NCBI GenBank assembly: GCA_934565655.1
Contig: CAKTIE010000026.1
Span: 1-17,197 of the forward strand
DNA: 17,197 nt
Reading direction: 5' to 3'
DNA from: an uncultured Oscillospiraceae bacterium
GTDB taxonomy: Bacteria; Bacillota; Clostridia; Oscillospirales; Oscillospiraceae
Shown here: piece by piece, positions 12,439 through 17,197 of the stretch
Numbering within the stretch: position 1 is the stretch's first letter
How the letters are laid out: each line of letters starts with the position of its first letter
Program-made: the position numbers and the translations under genes
The notes under the pieces: model-generated
The model's database searches: none
Seen by the model: the letters and a program-made list of their open reading frames with translations, nothing else
What the model was told of the DNA's origin: nothing

Positions 12439-15400
12439 AGAAACGAATACTCAGTATCCTGCTCCTATGCTGCATGGTGCTGACCATGCTGCCCGCGCCT
12501 GCCTTTGCGGCAGACGAAGAAGCTTACGCGCTTCCGCCGGACACGGGCGGCCTGTGCGAACACCATCCGGAGCATGACGAGGCCTGCGGCTATACGCCGC
12601 AGACAGAGGATGCCGCGGGGACGCCCTGCGGCCATGTGTGCGAAATCCGCGAATCCGAGGACAGCGACAAAGAGCCGGCTGACCCAGCAGGGACATCCGG
12701 CGCTGCGATGCCAATGCCTCTGCTCGGGGCAGTCCGTCCCGCTGCCACCCAATTTACCTATACGCTGCATTACGATGCCAACGGCGGCAGCGGTGCGCCG
12801 CCAAGTCAGAGCATGACCAGTTCGGAACTTTATGTACAGGTTCCTATATCAGAAAAAATTCCAACCCGTGACGGATATACCTTCAAGGGTTGGGCAGAAA
12901 GTCCGAATGGGGAACCAAGGTATCTTCGCGAAGAGGGATATTATTGGGATTACCTGATGGTACATCCGTCTTTGAACGAAACCATCTACGCCATATGGGA
13001 GGTGCACAATCATAGCTGGGGCGAATGGACCTCCAACGGCAACGGAACGCACACACGCACCTGCACCACGGACAGCAGCCATACCGAAACAGGCAGCTGC
13101 TCCGGCGGCAAGGCCACCGGTACGGAGAAGGCCATTTGCGAAACCTGTCATACGGCCTACGGAGACCTTTTGCCGCTCATCAAAACGGTCATCACCACCC
13201 CGCCCACGCTGCCCTCTGAGGGGTATGTCGGCGATTGGTACTTTGATGAGGATCTCGAAGGCGGCGAAGCAAAGGTCGATGGTACGGACACCGTTGTTCC
13301 CGGCTCGTTCCGCTTCAAGCACAATTGGGGCGGCGTAGTAGACCCAGGCGAAAACCGCATGGAAATCCTCTTTACCCCCAACGACGCGGAGACATACGCC
13401 ACAGCGGAATGTATCGTCATCGTGACGGGGATCAAGTACACGATCACAAGCGTCACAGAGGAAGTCCTCCCCGACGTGCCGTTGGGCACGGCGTTTAAGA
13501 ATCTGCGGCTTCTTCCCTTCGTCGAGGTAAAGACCAACACCGGCAGGACCTTCTTTCCCATCCCCGTGACATGGGACGGCTCCACCTATGACCCGAACAA
13601 ATATGGCGAGCAGATCATTACCGGCCAGCTGCATGTTGAAGAAAGCCGCTACGAGGATGAGCTGGAGCCGACAAGCACGGTCAAGGCCATCGCCAGAATC
13701 ACGCTCATTGGCGACGGGGGCATTGTGCCAAAGCTGGAGCCGCCCTCCTACTCCAGGCAGATATACAGCGGCGATTTTTGCCAGCTCGCCTTTTCCGACG
13801 ATTATCTTTCCGGCGGAACGGCCACCACGGCAGATGGCGAACCGGTTTACGGCGTGTTCACTCTGAACGAGGAGCAGGAAAAATACGGCTACTGGAACAG
13901 AGGCGGCGGGCTTGTTCAGGTGGGGCCGCTGGCGCTCAAGGTCACCTTCACCCCCTATGACTGGCTGAAGTACACCACGGCGGAATGTACCGTCAACGTG
14001 GACGTCATTCCCCGCAAATTCAGGCAAGCCAATACATCGTATATTGACAATAAAAAGATTGGAACAGCCTTTGAAGATCTCGGCCTGCCGAACGCGTTCT
14101 ATTTCTTCGCGGAGGCCGATGAACCAAACCACGAGGGAAGCGGGCTGAACGGCAATGTGTACGGCATCATCACGTGGGACGATTCAAACTACGACCCCAA
14201 TTCTTATGAGGAGCAGACCATCTACGGTACGGTCAACCGCGCCGAATTTGAGAAGTACTACATCGTACCCGAGGACGCCGACCTCAGAGGCGTGGTAAAG
14301 GTTACGCTGCAGGCCGACCCGGTGGAGACGGAGATCACGCAGCCGCCCGTCTTCCGGTGGAAAAACGGCGATTTTGCGCTGCCCGACAATACCATGTTCG
14401 TCAATCGGATCTTCGAGATGGGAGCCACAGGCGGGGGAAGCGCCGTTCTTGCGGACGGCGTGGCAAAGGTCAAGGGGACGGATACCGTCGTCCCCGGCAC
14501 TTTCTCCTTCAAGGAGGGCACGCCCGGATGGTTTGACGAGCTGGGCGAGAACGTTGTGACGGTGGTATTCACGCCGGCTGACCAGCGCGGCTATAGGAAG
14601 GCGGAGACCACGATCAAGGTCAACGTCATCAAAAACACCTTCAAGAGCTGCGAGGAGCCGGATCCCATTACGGAGAAGAAACTCGGCACGACCTTTGCAG
14701 GGCTTAACCTGCCGCAAATTGTGGTCGTCGAGGCCATCGACGGTCTCAGGGTTGGCATGGAGGTTTCGTGGGATGAATCGTCCTATGACGCGCAGTCCAC
14801 GGCTTGGCAGACCATCACCGGCACGCTGGTATTCGACGCTAACGACGAGCACAAGTATCAGCAGCCGGAGCCTGCGGTAACAGCCGCGATCCGGGTGAAG
14901 CTCCTCAGTTCGGAGGATGCGCCGGCGATCACTACCACGACGCTGCCCGGAGGCACGGTCGGCACGCCGTACCACCATCAGCTTCAGGCAACTGGGGGAG
15001 GCTTCATTCTGTGGGAGCTTTTCAGCGGCGAGCTGCCCGATGGCTTGAAGCTGAAACAAACCACCGGCGAGATCAGCGGCACACCCACTGCGGAAGAGAC
15101 TGCCACATTTACCGTTCGGGCCATCAACAGCGTGGGCAACGATAAGAAGGAGCTGTCTATTACCATAGCGAACACCCCCGCAGTCGAGCACACCGTCACC
15201 GTCAGCAATGACGGCAACGGCACCGGCACCGCAACTCCTTCCACCGCTGCGGCCGGTACGACGATCATCCTGACCGCCATGCCCAACGAGGGCTACCACT
15301 TTAAGGAGTGGGAGGTCATCAGCGGCGGCGTGACCATCAAGGACGATAAGTTCCTCATGCCGAGTGCCAACGTGGAGGTCAAGGCCATCTTTGAGAAAGA

Positions 15401-17197
15401 CGCGCCTTCCGCGGAAGATCTGGTAGACCCCATGATCCGGATCATTCCGGGCGGGTATGGCTATCCTGCGCAGAGTGGCACACTGACGGCGGCAGACTTC
15501 TTCCAGCCGGGGAAAGCACCTGCGAACGCAAAGATTACTGCCATTGCCCCGCCCGCGTCTCCCTCCATTCTGGACAGCATCAGCGTAGATAATGACGGGC
15601 TTCTGATCTATGCTAAAAATGTGGCGGATGGCGAGCAGCTGGAAACAGACATCTACACCGTCACCATCACCAGCGATGACTACGAGCCCATTTCCGCCCC
15701 GCTGACCGTGCGCCAGTATCTCTTTGCAGGCTTTACATCAGGATGGAATTTAGGCACCTGGGTCTACGGAGATACCCGCACTTACAAGTGGAAGGTGCTA
15801 TATCCCGGCGAAAACGGCACCTGGTCGGCGGTTATGCGAGAGCAGGGAATCTTTGAGGTTTACGAGGAAACCGTTGATACGACCAGCGAGCCGGGAGTGT
15901 CCCACTATACGACGAAGGTCAGGGCGATCAAGGCGGGCCAGACCTTTATCGATATTCTCTATGTGTCCGATACCACGGCGGCGTGGTCACCATGGTCCGG
16001 TCCTGATATTGTCGCCGGTGGATGGGTCTTTACGCGCCCCCTCACCGTAACGGCCGGCAGCGCAAGCATCACTAAGGGCGATGCGCTGCCGACAGACCTT
16101 GTGCGCTGTACCGGCCTGCTGGACAGCGAAGGACGCACGGACGACCGGGATACGGTGCTGGACAACGCCCTTTCCTATCGGCTGCTTAACGCGAACAACG
16201 AGGAAGTCACGGCGGCCACGGCACGCAATACCCCCGGAACCTACACCGTTGTTCCCACTGCCGCCCTCAAATCCGGCTGGGACGAGCGGTATTCGCTCAA
16301 CAGGGTCAACGGCACGCTGACAGTGGAGGATAAGGTCGAGTTCACCGTCACTGTGACCAGCGGCGGCAACGGCACAGTTTCCGCCTCTCATGTAAAGGCG
16401 GTTGCCGACACGGAAATCACCCTGACCGCCACGCCTGACAAGGGCTACCACTTCAAGGAGTGGCAGGTCATGAGCGGCGGCGTGACCATCAAGGACGATA
16501 AGTTCACCATGCCGGGCACCAATGTGGAGGTCAAAGCAATCTTTGAGAAGGACGCACCTCCTGCGCCCACCGAGTTCATCGTCACCTTTGACGGCAACGG
16601 CGGTACTCCCTCTGTCGGCAGCATGACCACCACCAATCAGAAGCTGACCTCTCTGCCCAGCGCCTCCCGAAGCAAGCATAGCTTCGACGGCTGGTACACC
16701 AAAAAGAACGGCGGTACAGAAATTACGACCGATACCGAGTTTCCCGCAGATACCACCGTGTATGCCCATTGGACTTACACGGGCGGCGGAGGCAGCAGCG
16801 GCTACAGCTACTACACCATCAAGGCAACCGCCGGAACTGGCGGCTCAATCTCTCCCTCCGGCAATGTCAGCGTCCGCGAGGGCAGAGATCAGACCTTCAC
16901 CATCACCCCGGACAAGGGCTATGCTGTCGCCAATGTCAAGATCGACGGCAGGAGCATCGGCGCGGTGAAGTCCTACACCTTTGAGAATGTCAGCAGAACC
17001 CATACCATCGAGGTCATCTTTATGAAGGCCAACGGCAACCCCCAGACCGGCGTGTTTGTGGATGTAGCCACCGGCAGCTATTATGAGGACGCCGTGGATT
17101 GGGCAGTGGAAAACGGCATCACCAAGGGAACCGATGATACCCATTTCTCCCCGGACGGCATCTGCACCCGTGCGCAGGCCGTGACCTTCCTGTGGCG
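12435..17197 (+). CDS. Giant exported InlB-repeat/SLH-domain surface protein (runs off the window)
   Basis: At least 1587 residues; the 3' end is outside the window. A signal peptide ends about residue 26 (PAPAFA). Then come a Cys/His-rich stretch (about 40-72: CEHHPEH, CGHVC), an InlB/Listeria-Bacteroides repeat (about 108-190, ending YAIW) and a second Cys/His segment starting HSWGEW (193-246). Three alternating pairs of two Ig-like modules follow (about 250-826; marks DTVVPGSF/DTVVPGTF and LGTAF/IGTAF, ITWDDSNYD-like). After these are a putative Ig module (830-914), bacterial repeats (918-989, 1303-1375, 1459-1530) flanking a unique region, an InlB B-repeat (1381-1446, FDGNGG to YAHW) and the start of an SLH domain (1539 on; FVDVATGSYYEDAVDWAVEN, FSPDGICTRAQAVTFL). 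SLH domains bind cell-wall polymers, so the protein should be wall-anchored. It is probably adhesive or binds surfaces; the ligand is unknown. ATGA overlap couples it to the preceding membrane-protein gene. Confidence 0.88.
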   Translation, partial: MKKRILSILLLCCMVLTMLPAPAFAADEEAYALPPDTGGLCEHHPEHDEACGYTPQTEDAAGTPCGHVCEIRESEDSDKEPADPAGTSGAAMPMPLLGAVRPAATQFTYTLHYDANGGSGAPPSQSMTSSELYVQVPISEKIPTRDGYTFKGWAESPNGEPRYLREEGYYWDYLMVHPSLNETIYAIWEVHNHSWGEWTSNGNGTHTRTCTTDSSHTETGSCSGGKATGTEKAICETCHTAYGDLLPLIKTVITTPPTLPSEGYVGDWYFDEDLEGGEAKVDGTDTVVPGSFRFKHNWGGVVDPGENRMEILFTPNDAETYATAECIVIVTGIKYTITSVTEEVLPDVPLGTAFKNLRLLPFVEVKTNTGRTFFPIPVTWDGSTYDPNKYGEQIITGQLHVEESRYEDELEPTSTVKAIARITLIGDGGIVPKLEPPSYSRQIYSGDFCQLAFSDDYLSGGTATTADGEPVYGVFTLNEEQEKYGYWNRGGGLVQVGPLALKVTFTPYDWLKYTTAECTVNVDVIPRKFRQANTSYIDNKKIGTAFEDLGLPNAFYFFAEADEPNHEGSGLNGNVYGIITWDDSNYDPNSYEEQTIYGTVNRAEFEKYYIVPEDADLRGVVKVTLQADPVETEITQPPVFRWKNGDFALPDNTMFVNRIFEMGATGGGSAVLADGVAKVKGTDTVVPGTFSFKEGTPGWFDELGENVVTVVFTPADQRGYRKAETTIKVNVIKNTFKSCEEPDPITEKKLGTTFAGLNLPQIVVVEAIDGLRVGMEVSWDESSYDAQSTAWQTITGTLVFDANDEHKYQQPEPAVTAAIRVKLLSSEDAPAITTTTLPGGTVGTPYHHQLQATGGGFILWELFSGELPDGLKLKQTTGEISGTPTAEETATFTVRAINSVGNDKKELSITIANTPAVEHTVTVSNDGNGTGTATPSTAAAGTTIILTAMPNEGYHFKEWEVISGGVTIKDDKFLMPSANVEVKAIFEKDAPSAEDLVDPMIRIIPGGYGYPAQSGTLTAADFFQPGKAPANAKITAIAPPASPSILDSISVDNDGLLIYAKNVADGEQLETDIYTVTITSDDYEPISAPLTVRQYLFAGFTSGWNLGTWVYGDTRTYKWKVLYPGENGTWSAVMREQGIFEVYEETVDTTSEPGVSHYTTKVRAIKAGQTFIDILYVSDTTAAWSPWSGPDIVAGGWVFTRPLTVTAGSASITKGDALPTDLVRCTGLLDSEGRTDDRDTVLDNALSYRLLNANNEEVTAATARNTPGTYTVVPTAALKSGWDERYSLNRVNGTLTVEDKVEFTVTVTSGGNGTVSASHVKAVADTEITLTATPDKGYHFKEWQVMSGGVTIKDDKFTMPGTNVEVKAIFEKDAPPAPTEFIVTFDGNGGTPSVGSMTTTNQKLTSLPSASRSKHSFDGWYTKKNGGTEITTDTEFPADTTVYAHWTYTGGGGSSGYSYYTIKATAGTGGSISPSGNVSVREGRDQTFTITPDKGYAVANVKIDGRSIGAVKSYTFENVSRTHTIEVIFMKANGNPQTGVFVDVATGSYYEDAVDWAVENGITKGTDDTHFSPDGICTRAQAVTFLW
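15291..15406 (+). repeat. Direct repeat copy 1 within the surface-protein gene
   Basis: These 116 bases encode GYHFKEWEVISGGVTIKDDK and onward to FEKDAP. A near-identical copy lies at 16443-16558, about 1150 bases downstream, with roughly a dozen differences, mostly at third positions. It is an internal duplication of a bacterial-repeat domain and a site where recombination could shorten or lengthen the gene. Confidence 0.85.
16443..16558 (+). repeat. Direct repeat copy 2 within the surface-protein gene
   Basis: Second copy of the 116-base unit at 15291-15406; it encodes GYHFKEWQVMSGGVTIKDDK to FEKDAP. The segment between the copies (about 1.1 kb) encodes the unique region of the protein and would be lost in frame by recombination between the copies, since the distance (1152 bases) is a multiple of three. 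Confidence 0.85.

Noticed and set aside
12849..15299. Long minus-strand open frames (427 and 371 codons) opposite the surface-protein gene
   Set aside because: They mirror the GC-rich codons of the giant plus-strand gene, have no ribosome binding site or family motifs, and the plus frame has a signal peptide and known domains.
15987..16769. 260-codon minus-strand open frame
   Set aside because: Shadow of the plus-strand bacterial-repeat region; Gly/Val-rich translation without any recognisable domain.
1..17197. CRISPR arrays, tRNA or rRNA genes, complete insertion sequences
   Set aside because: I saw no regularly spaced short repeats, no cloverleaf-like tRNA sequence, no rRNA segments and no transposase or integrase ORF.

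Overview
This window looks like the accessory genome of a Gram-positive gut anaerobe of class Clostridia, probably near Oscillospiraceae/Ruminococcaceae. The reasons are the clostridial type of MurE paralogue, conjugative-element genes of the Tn1549-like kind (MobC, CD1845-like protein, MobA/VirD2 relaxase, small sigma factor), strong GGAGG ribosome binding sites, and a very large SLH/InlB-repeat surface protein. The taxonomic assignment is an inference from gene content only.

Layout. (1) 1-2000: the tail of a RelQ-like alarmone synthetase and a complete murE-like Mur ligase on the minus strand, separated by a hairpin terminator. (2) About 2300-5100: a graveyard of broken mobile-element genes. 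It holds a YqaJ recombinase fragment, an ICE-type sigma factor with an in-frame stop, and a chimeric ORF joining a conjugation membrane protein to a VWA domain. Next to these is a neat, apparently intact three-gene minus-strand operon (DUF4160, DUF2442, XRE regulator) with a clear promoter and inverted-repeat operator. (3) 5176-9530: the mobilisation block. It has the tail of an unrecognised gene, mobC, a frameshifted CD1845-like membrane protein, a minus-strand pair (small zinc-ribbon protein and an N-terminally truncated RecG/AlbA-like ATPase) that interrupts the block, and then the relaxase followed by a hairpin-rich candidate oriT. (4) 9468-17197: a plus-strand GC-rich cassette. It has a helix-turn-helix protein, an ECF-type sigma factor, a two-TM putative anti-sigma protein, a polytopic membrane protein, a PrsW-family intramembrane protease and a strong terminator. 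A second two-TM protein resembling the first follows, translationally coupled to a giant exported InlB/SLH protein that runs off the window.

How the genes may work together. The last block reads as an element-borne regulatory circuit: a sigma factor, membrane-bound candidate anti-sigma factors, and a PrsW-type protease of the family that removes such anti-sigma factors. This would be coupled to production of a large cell-wall-anchored protein. PrsW acting on an anti-sigma factor is established in Bacillus subtilis and Clostridioides difficile; the link to this surface protein and to conjugative transfer is my inference. The decayed genes in 2.3-4.0 kb suggest repeated insertion and deletion of related conjugative elements at this site.
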